Source: Novosphingobium sp. | GTDB taxonomy: Bacteria > Pseudomonadota > Alphaproteobacteria > Sphingomonadales > Sphingomonadaceae | NCBI GenBank assembly: GCA_013822005.1 | Contig: PNJT01000006.1 | Span: forward strand, 1 to 36,192 | DNA length: 36,192 bases | Direction of reading: 5' to 3' | Shown here: one piece after another, positions 17,447-24,723 of the stretch | Layout: every line of letters begins with the position of its first letter | Position numbering within the stretch: the first letter of the stretch is position 1 | Notes under the pieces: generated by a model | Told to the model about the DNA's origin: nothing | The model's input: only the letters and a program-made list of their open reading frames with translations | The model's database searches: none | Program-made: the position numbers and the translations under genes

Positions 17447-18924
17447 TCAGGTTCCGCAATAGGTTACATGGGCCGGTGCACCGTCCGGCGCACCTTGAGC
17501 ACAGCGCTCCATTCCCTCGCGAAAGTCGAACGGGCGGCTGACTGCATCGAGCAGCATCAGGAACGGGGCAAGGTCCCCGGCTTCGGCCTGGGCCAGCGCG
17601 GCATCGACCAGATGGTTGCGGGGGATATAGAGCGGATTGGCGGCATCCATCGCCGCCTGGCGCTCGGCCGGATCGCGCGGTTCTTCGGCCAGCCGCGCCT
17701 GCCAGCTTGCATGCCACTTACGCAGCACATCACGGTCGGTCAGATGCTCTTCAAGCGCCTCATAACCTCCACTGACGCTGTCCGGGAGTGCCCGGAACAG
17801 CTGGGTGAAATCGGCCTGCTGTCCTTCGAGCGCGGCGAACAGGTCTTGCGCCAGTTCGAAGTCGCCCTCGCGCTCCTCAAGCAGCCCCAGCTTGGCGCGC
17901 ATTTCGCGCAGCCAGTGCGCTTCGTAGCGCGCGGGCCATTGCTCCAGCATCACCCGCGCCGCCTCGGTATCGGCCTGGTCCACCTCGGCGATCGCCTCGA
18001 TCAGGGCCGAGGCGAGGCGATAGAGGTTCCAGCGGCACACCAGCGGCTGCTGGCCAAAGGCATAACGCCCGCCGCGGTCGATCGAGGAGAAAACCTGGGC
18101 AGCGGAATAGCCGTCGAGGAAGGCACAGGGGCCATAGTCAATCGTCTCGCCCGAGATCGCGACGTTGTCGGTGTTCATCACCCCGTGGACAAAGCCCAAG
18201 CCATCCATTTTGCGACCAGCCGCGCCTGCACCTCGCAGACCGCATCGAGCAGCGCCAAAGGCCGGTTCGCTTCATGCAGTCGCTCGGGAAAGTGGCGTTC
18301 CAGCGCATAGTTGGCCAATTGCTCGACCGCCTCGCGGCCCTTGTGCGCAGCGGCCCATTCGAAGGTGCCGACCCGCAAGTGGCTGGCGGCCACCCGGGTC
18401 AGCACCGCGGCGGGGTGCGGTTCCTCGCGCCAGATTCCCTCGCCGGTCGCGACCACCGCCAGGCTGCGGGTGCTGGGCACCTCCAGCGCGGCCATGGCTT
18501 CGGACATCACATATTCGCGCAAGGCTGCCGCGAGCGTACACTTGCCATCGGCCCCACGCGAGAACGGAGTCGCACCCGATCCCTTGAATTGCAGGTCGAA
18601 GCGCAGCCCATCGGGTGCGATCACTTCACCCAAGAGCAGCGCCCGGCCATCGCCCATCTGCGGGTTGAAGGTACCGAACTGATGCCCGGCATAGGTGAGC
18701 GCCACCGGCTCGCTCCCCGGCACCGGATCGCGGCCTGACAGCCACCCGGCGAGCACATCCTCGCCCGCTTCGCGCCCCGGCAGGCCCAGCCGCGCGGCCA
18801 GGGCGTCGTTGAACACCACCACTCTGGGTGCGGTCGGGGTCGCCGCCTGCCAGGGCTGGTAGAACCCCGCCAGCACCCGCGTCAGGCTGTTGTCGAACGA
18901 CCAGAGTGGAACCGCGAGTGTCAA
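17447..18924 (-). pseudogene. selO: SelO family protein adenylyltransferase, frameshifted
   Basis: SelO (YdiU) transfers AMP to proteins in redox-stress control. Two overlapping frames together give the full family sequence. The first (18924 to 18178) holds GDGRALLLGE, FKGSGATPFSRGADG and STRSLAVVATG, and ends in KWMAWALSTG-stop. The second (from about 18208 to 17447) resumes with GLGFVHGVMNTDN and DYGPCAFLDGY, and ends VTYCGT. One missing G near 18202-18204, in a GG run that should read GGG, explains the break exactly. All else looks intact, so it is either a recent mutation or a read error. The start is probably TTG at 18924, since the SelO sequence begins there. It lies between msrA and msrB. 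Confidence 0.85.
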
Positions 18925-18941
18925 CTTGGCCGCCTTGAAAG

Positions 18942-19027
18942 CCCCTCCCCGGTGGGGAGGGGTTGGGGTGGGGTTTCGCCCCGCCGAGAAGTGGGTACCC
19001 CCACCCAACCCTCCCCACCGGGGAGGG
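18942..19027. repeat. Palindromic repeat family F, copy 1
   Basis: A left hairpin CCCCTCCCC-GGT-GGGGAGGGG (18942-18962) and a mirrored right hairpin (19009-19027), joined by GGTTGGGGTGGGG and its complement, make one compound palindrome. It fills the gap between msrB and selO on the minus strand. Three further copies lie at 21244, 31648 and 33228. Confidence 0.85.
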
Positions 19028-19045
19028 CCAAGAAAAGCGCGTCAC

Positions 19046-19486
19046 TCACTTAGCCTTCTCCAACGACAAAGCGTTGATGCAGAAGCGCAGCCCGCTGGGG
19101 GCGGGACCATCGGGAAAGACGTGGCCCAGGTGCCCGTCGCAGACGTTGCAGACCGCTTCGACGCGGCTCATCCCGTGGCGGTTATCGAGGTGATAGCCGA
19201 CCACGCCTTCGGCCACCGGCTCGCCGAAACTGGGCCAGCCGGTGCCGCTTTCGAACTTGGCCTGGCTGTCGAACAGCACGGTCCCGCAGCCCGCGCAGGC
19301 ATAGAGCCCCGGCACGAACAGGCTGCACATCTGCGAAGAGAACGGTCGCTCGGTGCCCGCAAGACGCAGCACCTGGTACTGGTCAGCCGTCAGCACCTCG
19401 CGCCACTCCTCCTCGCTGCGCTCATCGCGGCGCGGCGGCGGGTTGGCCTCGCCGCGCGAAAGGCGGATCACATCGGTCCAGTCCAT
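19046..19486 (-). CDS. msrB: Peptide-methionine (R)-S-oxide reductase
   Basis: Reduces methionine R-sulfoxide; no signal peptide, so cytoplasmic. The 146-residue protein has the zinc-binding pairs CAGC (Cys64, Cys67) and CNVC (Cys113, Cys116), the FESGTGWPSF segment, GHLGHVFPDG, and the catalytic RFCIN (Cys136). The ATG at 19486 is chosen for its GGGAG ribosome site and because family sequence begins soon after; upstream in-frame codons are not conserved. It is followed on the same strand by selO and msrA, separated from selO by a family F repeat. It would complement the periplasmic MsrA in stereospecificity and location. Confidence 0.95.
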   Translation of the reverse strand: MDWTDVIRLSRGEANPPPRRDERSEEEWREVLTADQYQVLRLAGTERPFSSQMCSLFVPGLYACAGCGTVLFDSQAKFESGTGWPSFGEPVAEGVVGYHLDNRHGMSRVEAVCNVCDGHLGHVFPDGPAPSGLRFCINALSLEKAK

Positions 19487-20035
19487 GTCCAGTCTCCCGC
19501 TTCGGTCCAGTCCGAGCCAGTTCGCTGCAGATATGGGGCCGGTTACAGCGAATGCCAAGCGAGCAAGGGATCACCGCGATCCTTCCCCTTGCCGAGAACC
19601 GCCAGAACGCCGTCCTCATAGGTCAGGACCACTGGACCTTGGTATAACCCAGGTGAAAACGGGCTCGCAGACGGGCGGGAGGCTCCGCCAGCGGAACCTC
19701 CCGCAAACGCAGTGTGCAGCAAAATCAAGATACAAGGTGGCAGACGCCGAGACCAAGTCGACCGAAGGTCAACGCGGCTGACGGAGGGGCCTTGGCGCAA
19801 CCTCCGAGACCCCTCCGTCTCGTCCTGCGGACGATCCACCTCCCCTTTTGGGCTTCGCAAAAAAGGAGAGAATCTTCTGGGGCGGGGTTCAGGGTTCGGG
19901 TGGGGCTGCGCCGCCGCCGCCAAAGACCCGTTTGAGCACGCGCCGGGCGAGCAGCAGCAGCCAGACAGCGCCTCTCCCCCGGAAACAGTCCGGAGGAGAG
20001 GATGCGCAGGTTTTGTGATTGAAGCAAGGGCCCGA
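19487..20035. other. Gene-free stretch between msrB and the thiolase gene
   Basis: About 550 bases with no intact gene. It holds a minus-strand coding-looking tail (19557-19660), a hairpin at 19676-19705 (GCGGGAGG...CCTCCCGC), the second family E repeat (19734-19872) and a 13-base hairpin with one mismatch (19971-19983 with 19989-20001) downstream of the thiolase stop. The last could be that gene's terminator, though it lacks a T run. The msrB promoter must lie near 19500-19560 but was not identified. Confidence 0.5.
19734..19872. repeat. Palindromic repeat family E, copy 2
   Basis: Shares AGGTGGCAGACGCCGA and the inner arms GACGGAGGGG (19780-19789) and CCCCTCCGTC (19810-19819) with copy 1. 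The left arm carries an extra small inverted repeat (GACC...GGTC). It ends near TTCGCAAAAAAGGAGAGAATC. Non-coding. Confidence 0.78.
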
Positions 20036-21220
20036 TCAGAAGACTTCGAACAGCCCGGCCGCGCCCTGCCCGCCGCCGATGCACATGGTCACCACCGCGT
20101 ACTTGGTGCCGCGGCGCTTGCCTTCGATCAGCGCGTGGCCGGTGCAGCGCGCGCCGGTCATACCAAACGGGTGGCCGATCGAGATCGAGCCGCCGTTGAC
20201 GTTGAGCAGCTCGTCAGGGATGCCCAGCTTGTCCCGGCAGTACAGCACCTGCACCGCGAAGGCTTCGTTGAGTTCCCACAGGCCGATGTCGTCCATCTTG
20301 AGATTGAAGCGCTCGAGCAGCTTGGGGATCGCGAAGACCGGCCCGATGCCCATTTCGTCGGGCTCGGTTCCGGCCACCGCCATGCCGACATAGCGGCCGA
20401 GCGGGGTGAGCCCGCGCTTTTCGGCCAGCTTGGCTTCCATCACCACGCAGGCGCTGGAGCCGTCCGAAAGCTGGCTGGCGTTACCGGCGGTGATCACCCC
20501 GCCTTCGCCGACCACCGGCTTGAGGCTGGCGAGCCCTTCCAGCGTGGTGTCGGGGCGGTTGCAATCGTCCTTGGTAGCGGTGACTTCGTGGTAGGAGACT
20601 TCCTTGGTTTCCTTGTCCAGCACCGCCATGGTGGCGGCGCAGGCGACGATTTCGTCGTCGAACTTGCCCGCGGCCTGACCGGCGGCGGTGCGCTGCTGCG
20701 ATTGGAGCGAGTATGCGTCCTGCGCTTCGCGGCTGATGCCATAACGCTTGGCCACCACTTCGGCAGTGCCGATCATCGGCATGTAGATGTGGGGATGCAT
20801 TTCGAGCAGCTCGCGGTCAGGCTCGATGAACATCTTGCCCGCGCCGACCACCTTGGAAATGCTTTCCACGCCGCCCGCGACGCAGATGTCCATGTTGTCG
20901 ACCAGCACCTGCTTGGCCGCCGTGGCGATGGTCATCAGGCCCGAGGAGCACTGGCGGTCGATCGTCATGGCGGGGACGGTGACCGGCAGGCCGGCGCGCA
21001 ATGCGGCCAGGCGCGCGACGTTGCCGCCGGTCGAGCCCTGCTGCACCGCGGTGCCCATCAGCACGTCGTCAATCTCACCGCCCTCGAGGCCCGCGCGTTC
21101 GACCGCGGCCTTGATCGACCAGGCCCCCAGCGTCGCGCCGGTGGTGTTGTTGAATGCGCCGCGGCCCGCCTTGGTCAGCGGGGTGCGGGCGGTGGAAACG
21201 ATGACTGCGTCACGGGACAT
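20036..21220 (-). CDS. Acetyl-CoA C-acyltransferase (thiolase)
   Basis: A thiolase: cleaves 3-ketoacyl-CoA with CoA, or condenses acetyl-CoA. The 394-residue length is normal for a tetrameric or dimeric degradative thiolase. The nucleophile Cys91 lies in DRQCSSG, His350 in [11 protein letters not shown], and the second cysteine, Cys380, in CIGGGQGA. The ATG at 21220 begins the usual opening [12 protein letters not shown]; the longer reading would run through a family F repeat. A MaoC-type hydratase lies upstream on the same strand, so both probably serve acyl-CoA breakdown or PHA precursor supply. Whether it prefers acetoacetyl-CoA or longer chains cannot be told. Confidence 0.94.
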   Translation of the reverse strand: MSRDAVIVSTARTPLTKAGRGAFNNTTGATLGAWSIKAAVERAGLEGGEIDDVLMGTAVQQGSTGGNVARLAALRAGLPVTVPAMTIDRQCSSGLMTIATAAKQVLVDNMDICVAGGVESISKVVGAGKMFIEPDRELLEMHPHIYMPMIGTAEVVAKRYGISREAQDAYSLQSQQRTAAGQAAGKFDDEIVACAATMAVLDKETKEVSYHEVTATKDDCNRPDTTLEGLASLKPVVGEGGVITAGNASQLSDGSSACVVMEAKLAEKRGLTPLGRYVGMAVAGTEPDEMGIGPVFAIPKLLERFNLKMDDIGLWELNEAFAVQVLYCRDKLGIPDELLNVNGGSISIGHPFGMTGARCTGHALIEGKRRGTKYAVVTMCIGGGQGAAGLFEVF

Positions 21221-21243
21221 GGGCTCTTCCTTTTCAGATCCAG

Positions 21244-21361
21244 ATCCCCTCCCGGTTCGGGAGGGGCAGTGAGACTTGGCAGCTTGCTGCCTAGTCGCAG
21301 CGGGGTGGGCTTCAACGCCAGCGTCGAGCCCCCACCCCAACCCCTCCCCGCCGGGGAGGGG
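21244..21361. repeat. Palindromic repeat family F, copy 2
   Basis: Hairpins at 21246-21266 (CCCCTCCC...GGGAGGGG) and 21341-21361 (CCCCTCCCC-GCC-GGGGAGGGG), with a CCCCCACCCCAACC link before the second. It fills the gap between the MaoC gene and the thiolase gene. The middle (AGTGAGACTTGGCAGCTTGC region) differs from the other copies. Confidence 0.82.
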
Positions 21362-21370
21362 CTAACCAGT

Positions 21371-21820
21371 TCACACAAAAAACATCGTGATCCATTCGCA
21401 GATCAGCGCGGGCTTGTCCTCGCCTTCGATCTCGATGGTCACTTCGTTGGTCTGCTGCCACTGACCGGGGCGCTTTTCGACCAGTTCGAGCAGCTTGGTG
21501 TGGCTGCGCACGCGCTTGCCGGCGCGGACCGGGCTGATGAAGCGGGTTTTGTTGCCGCCATAGTTGACGCCCATTTTCACGCCCGAAACGCGCCCGCCCT
21601 CGGTCATCGCGCCCAGCACCGGCAGCAGCGAAAGGGTGAGGAAGCCATGCGCGATGGTCCCGCCGAACGGGGTCAGCTTGGCCTTTTCCTCGTCGATGTG
21701 GATGAACTGGTGATCGCCGGTGGCATCGGCGAACAGGTTGATGCGTTCCTGGGTCACGTGGAACCAGTCCGACGTACCGATCACTTCACCAACCTTGGTG
21801 CTGAGTTCCTGCGGGGTCAT
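21371..21820 (-). CDS. MaoC family dehydratase ((R)-enoyl-CoA hydratase type)
   Basis: Hot-dog-fold hydratase of 149 residues. The hydratase motif is present: ADATGDHQFIHID with Asp36 and His41, the dyad used by (R)-specific enoyl-CoA hydratases, then GTIAHGF. It would hydrate trans-2-enoyl-CoA. The ATG at 21820 has a GGAGAGG ribosome site; five extra upstream codons are less likely. The thiolase gene is next downstream after a palindromic repeat, suggesting one acyl-CoA unit. With a PHA-system protein elsewhere in the window, a link to polyhydroxyalkanoate precursors is conceivable but unproven. Confidence 0.9.
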   Translation of the reverse strand: MTPQELSTKVGEVIGTSDWFHVTQERINLFADATGDHQFIHIDEEKAKLTPFGGTIAHGFLTLSLLPVLGAMTEGGRVSGVKMGVNYGGNKTRFISPVRAGKRVRSHTKLLELVEKRPGQWQQTNEVTIEIEGEDKPALICEWITMFFV

Positions 21821-21884
21821 GGGCCTCTCCTTCACTTCGGAAAGGCAGTGTCATGGCCCAAGCCGCGCTGCGGTGCAACAAGGG

Positions 21885-23255
21885 CTATTGTGCCGCTACG
21901 GCATTGCCGGTCCGCAGCTGCGGCTTTTCGAAGCGGGGCCGTGCCTTGGGCGAATCGATTCGCTTGAGATACGACCACAGCCCGCACTGCAGCCCGATCA
22001 GCATGTAGCAGAACGGCTGGAACGCGATCCCGACGAAAGCCCCGCCCAGCATATAGACCAGCAGCGACTGCTGCAGGGCATTGGCCAGCGGCGCTTGCCA
22101 GGTCTCGCCCGGGCCGGTGCGGTTCTTCCAGCGGCTGCGGATCTTCTCCATCTGCCACAGGCCTGAGACCAGCAGCCACAGCCACAGGAACAGCCCCGGC
22201 CAGCCCTGTTCGCCCAGCATCTCGAAATAGCTCGAGTGATAGGCCCGCGATTTCTCTTCGACTTCGGTGACGTCTTTCGAGGTATTGTTGCCCTCGCCGG
22301 TGACAGTGACCAGCTCGACCTTGAGCTTGTTGCCGCGATAGGCATCGAAACCGCCGCCGAAAGGATGGTCCTTCACATAGTCGAGCGTCCACAGCCACAC
22401 CGCCACGCGGGTCGAGGCGGACTGGTCGGCCTTGTGGTTCTCGATCGTGTCCATCCGCTTGGTGAAGCTTTCGGGCAGGAACGGAATGGCCACGGCTACC
22501 AGCGCGGCCATCAGCCCAAGGTAGAGGAACCGCCGCTTGACCGTGCGCAAGGAAAGCACGCCCAGCAGGCCAAGGCACAGCAACCCGGTGCGCGCCTGGG
22601 TGCCAATCGGGATCAGCGCGCAGGCAAAGATCAGTGCAATGCCGAACAGCTTGACCCGCCAGTCGGGCTTGAACACCGTCCCGTGCTTCATCAGCCAGAC
22701 GATCAGCGGGATTACTGCGATCGACACCGCGGAAATGATCGAGCCTTCGTAGAGCCCGAAGTTGGTATCGAGCAGCAAACGCAGCGTCCCATAGCCGCCC
22801 CCGCCGCCGACCGTCTTGATCCCGCCGTTGATGATGATCGTTCCGACCGAAAGCACCAGAACCAGCGCCGCAGCCTCGATCCTGAGGCGCGTGCGCAGGG
22901 TCAGAGGCAGGAAGATCGCAAAAACCAGCGCTTTCCACACCCACGACCACTTCTCGGCCGCCTCGACCGGGAAATCGGCGAACATGGTGGTGACACCGCA
23001 ATAGACCAGCAAGGCCGCGATGATCCCCTGGCGCATGGTGAAGCGGCTGTCGCGTTTGTCGTCGAGCAGCAGCCAGCCCATGAAGGCCAGCACGAAAGCC
23101 ACCAGCGAAATCGACATCGAGGCGAGCAGGCTGTACGAAATCTTCTGCGGGCTGAGCGTATCGATATAGAGGAACGCCAGCACCCACAGGAAGGGCCTCC
23201 GGAACCCCAGCGCCAGGAAGGCCAGCGTGAAAAGGGTGATCGCCAGGTCAAGCAC
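21885..23255 (-). CDS. Putative O-glycosylation ligase, exosortase A system-associated
   Basis: An integral membrane protein of 456 residues with about ten hydrophobic segments and a large loop near residues 290-350, the layout of Wzy/WaaL-type O-antigen ligases. The opening (LGFRRPFLWVLAFLYIDTLS) and the loop sequence HPFGGGFDAYRG fit the ligase subfamily that accompanies exosortase A loci. It would transfer lipid-linked glycan to a periplasmic acceptor. The start is GTG at 23255, with AGGA eight bases upstream; longer readings lie over the preceding small gene. It overlaps that 42-residue gene by eight bases and diverges from an exosortase-A-associated glycosyltransferase. Exosortase itself is not in the window. 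Confidence 0.83.
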   Translation of the reverse strand: MLDLAITLFTLAFLALGFRRPFLWVLAFLYIDTLSPQKISYSLLASMSISLVAFVLAFMGWLLLDDKRDSRFTMRQGIIAALLVYCGVTTMFADFPVEAAEKWSWVWKALVFAIFLPLTLRTRLRIEAAALVLVLSVGTIIINGGIKTVGGGGGYGTLRLLLDTNFGLYEGSIISAVSIAVIPLIVWLMKHGTVFKPDWRVKLFGIALIFACALIPIGTQARTGLLCLGLLGVLSLRTVKRRFLYLGLMAALVAVAIPFLPESFTKRMDTIENHKADQSASTRVAVWLWTLDYVKDHPFGGGFDAYRGNKLKVELVTVTGEGNNTSKDVTEVEEKSRAYHSSYFEMLGEQGWPGLFLWLWLLVSGLWQMEKIRSRWKNRTGPGETWQAPLANALQQSLLVYMLGGAFVGIAFQPFCYMLIGLQCGLWSYLKRIDSPKARPRFEKPQLRTGNAVAAQ

Positions 23256-23376
23256 GTGGCCCGTCCTTTTCAGCGTCCTGTTCCTGCTCGCTGTCGAGAT
23301 CATCGCGCTGCAACAGGCGCCAGCAGGCAATCGCCAGCAGGGCGTGAGTCAGCGCCAGGGAGAAATAGTCGATCAT
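23248..23376 (-). CDS. 42-residue single-span membrane peptide
   Basis: A short ORF starting MIDYFSLALTHALLAIACWR: one hydrophobic helix (about 5-20) followed by a strongly acidic and charged tail (DDLDSEQEQDAEKD). Its TGA overlaps the GTG region of the ligase gene by eight bases, so the ligase would be translated by coupling. It is the first gene of the minus-strand unit, divergent from the glycosyltransferase. No function can be named. The hydrophobic-plus-charged layout, the tight overlap and ATG start argue for a real gene; its ribosome site is weak. Confidence 0.6.
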   Translation of the reverse strand: MIDYFSLALTHALLAIACWRLLQRDDLDSEQEQDAEKDGPRA

Positions 23377-23444
23377 GTCACCGCGCGGCCTAGCAGAGCG
23401 GGGTTGACGCGCCGTTAAGCCTTCTGGGCCTAGAGAATGCGGCC

Positions 23445-24674
23445 ATGACCCGGATCCTCCACGTGCTGGACCATTCCTTGCCGCTGCACAGCGGCTATAC
23501 CTTTCGCACCCGTGCGATCCTGACCGCGCAAGCTGCGGCGGGGCTGGAAGTGCGCGGCATAACCGGCCTCAGGCACTTCAAGGATGGTCCCGATACCGAA
23601 GTCTGCGATGGCATCAAGTTCCACCGCACCCGCGGCGAGGCCAAGGGCCCGGCGGGCCTGCGCGAATGGCGCGAAGTGGGCCTTCTGGCCGAAGCGATCA
23701 TCGCATTGGCGGCGGACTGGCGGCCCGATGTGCTCCACGCCCATTCCCCGGCGCTGTGCGGCAAGGCCGCGCTGATCGCCGGGCAGCGGCTGGGGATCCC
23801 CGTGGTCTACGAAATCCGCGCCTTCTGGGAAGACGCCGCAGTTTCGAATGGAACCGGCAGCGAAGGCAGTGTCAAATACCGGCTGACCCGCGCGCTGGAA
23901 AACCATGTGGTCGCCGGAGCCGATGCGGTAGTGACGATCTGCCAGGGTCTGAAGGATGACCTGGCCCAGCGCGGCACCGATCCGGCCAAGATCGCGATCA
24001 GCCCGAACGGGGTCGATCTGGCGCTGTTTGGCGATGCGGTGGTGCCCGATCCGGCGCTGGCGGCCCAGCTGGGGCTCGGCGGCGGCCCGGTGATCGGTTT
24101 CATCGGCAGTTTCTATGACTACGAAGGCCTCGACGACCTGATTGCGGCCATACCGTTGCTCACCGCGCGGGTGCCGCAGGCCCGGCTGCTGCTGGTGGGC
24201 GGCGGGCCGATGGAAGCGGCGCTCAAGACCCAGGCCGAGGTTAGCCCGGCGGCAGAGGCGATCCGCTTTGTCGGACGCGTGCCGCACAGCGAGGTTGAGC
24301 GGTACTACGCCCTGGTCGATGTCATGGCCTATCCGCGCAAGCAGAGCCGCCTGACCGACCTGGTCACACCCTTGAAACCGCTCGAGGCCATGGCCCAGCG
24401 CAAGCTGGTCGCCGCATCCGATGTCGGCGGGCACCGCGAGCTGATTACCCACGGCCAGACCGGGACCCTGTTCGCGCCCAACAGCCCGGCAGCCTGCGCC
24501 GCCGCTTTGGCCGATTTGCTTGAAGCAAGGCAAAGCTGGAAGGCCCTGCGCGAAGCCGGCCTCGACCACGTCCGGACCAATCATGACTGGGCGCGGAATG
24601 TTTATCGTTATCACGATGTTTACCAAAGGCTGTTAGCCCGATCCGTGAATTGCCGCGTCCCAGCCGCCGCCTGA
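23445..24674 (+). CDS. Glycosyltransferase, exosortase A system-associated (GT4 type)
   Basis: A cytoplasmic retaining glycosyltransferase of 409 residues with two Rossmann-like domains. The opening MTRILHVLDHSLPLHSGYTF is the signature of the subgroup tied to exosortase A/PEP-CTERM loci. Further on are SPNGVDLALFG and FIGSFYDYEGLDDLI, and the nucleotide-sugar site segment KPLEAMAQRKLVAASDVGG with the conserved glutamate. The sugar cannot be predicted. The ATG at 23445 starts the conserved sequence. It is divergent from the ligase and followed 49 bases later by a large Ala/Pro-rich protein gene. Together they point to an exopolysaccharide or glycoprotein pathway. Confidence 0.9.
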   Translation: MTRILHVLDHSLPLHSGYTFRTRAILTAQAAAGLEVRGITGLRHFKDGPDTEVCDGIKFHRTRGEAKGPAGLREWREVGLLAEAIIALAADWRPDVLHAHSPALCGKAALIAGQRLGIPVVYEIRAFWEDAAVSNGTGSEGSVKYRLTRALENHVVAGADAVVTICQGLKDDLAQRGTDPAKIAISPNGVDLALFGDAVVPDPALAAQLGLGGGPVIGFIGSFYDYEGLDDLIAAIPLLTARVPQARLLLVGGGPMEAALKTQAEVSPAAEAIRFVGRVPHSEVERYYALVDVMAYPRKQSRLTDLVTPLKPLEAMAQRKLVAASDVGGHRELITHGQTGTLFAPNSPAACAAALADLLEARQSWKALREAGLDHVRTNHDWARNVYRYHDVYQRLLARSVNCRVPAAA

Positions 24675-24723
24675 GCGGTTGGAAACGAGGCGGAGGGATC
24701 GACTGACAGGGGTTTCAAGCAAG

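Noticed and set aside
18178..18208. Programmed frameshifting in selO
   Set aside because: No slippery heptamer with a downstream structure is evident, and the family does not use frameshifting; a plain one-base loss explains it.
19873..19975. Minus-strand hydrophobic reading (WLLLLARRVLKRVFGG) downstream of the thiolase gene
   Set aside because: No start codon and the frame arises from hairpin sequence; too short to support as a gene.
19712..21967. Open frame of 751 codons antisense to the thiolase and MaoC genes
   Set aside because: Runs through two palindromic repeats and two clear genes on the other strand; no domain.
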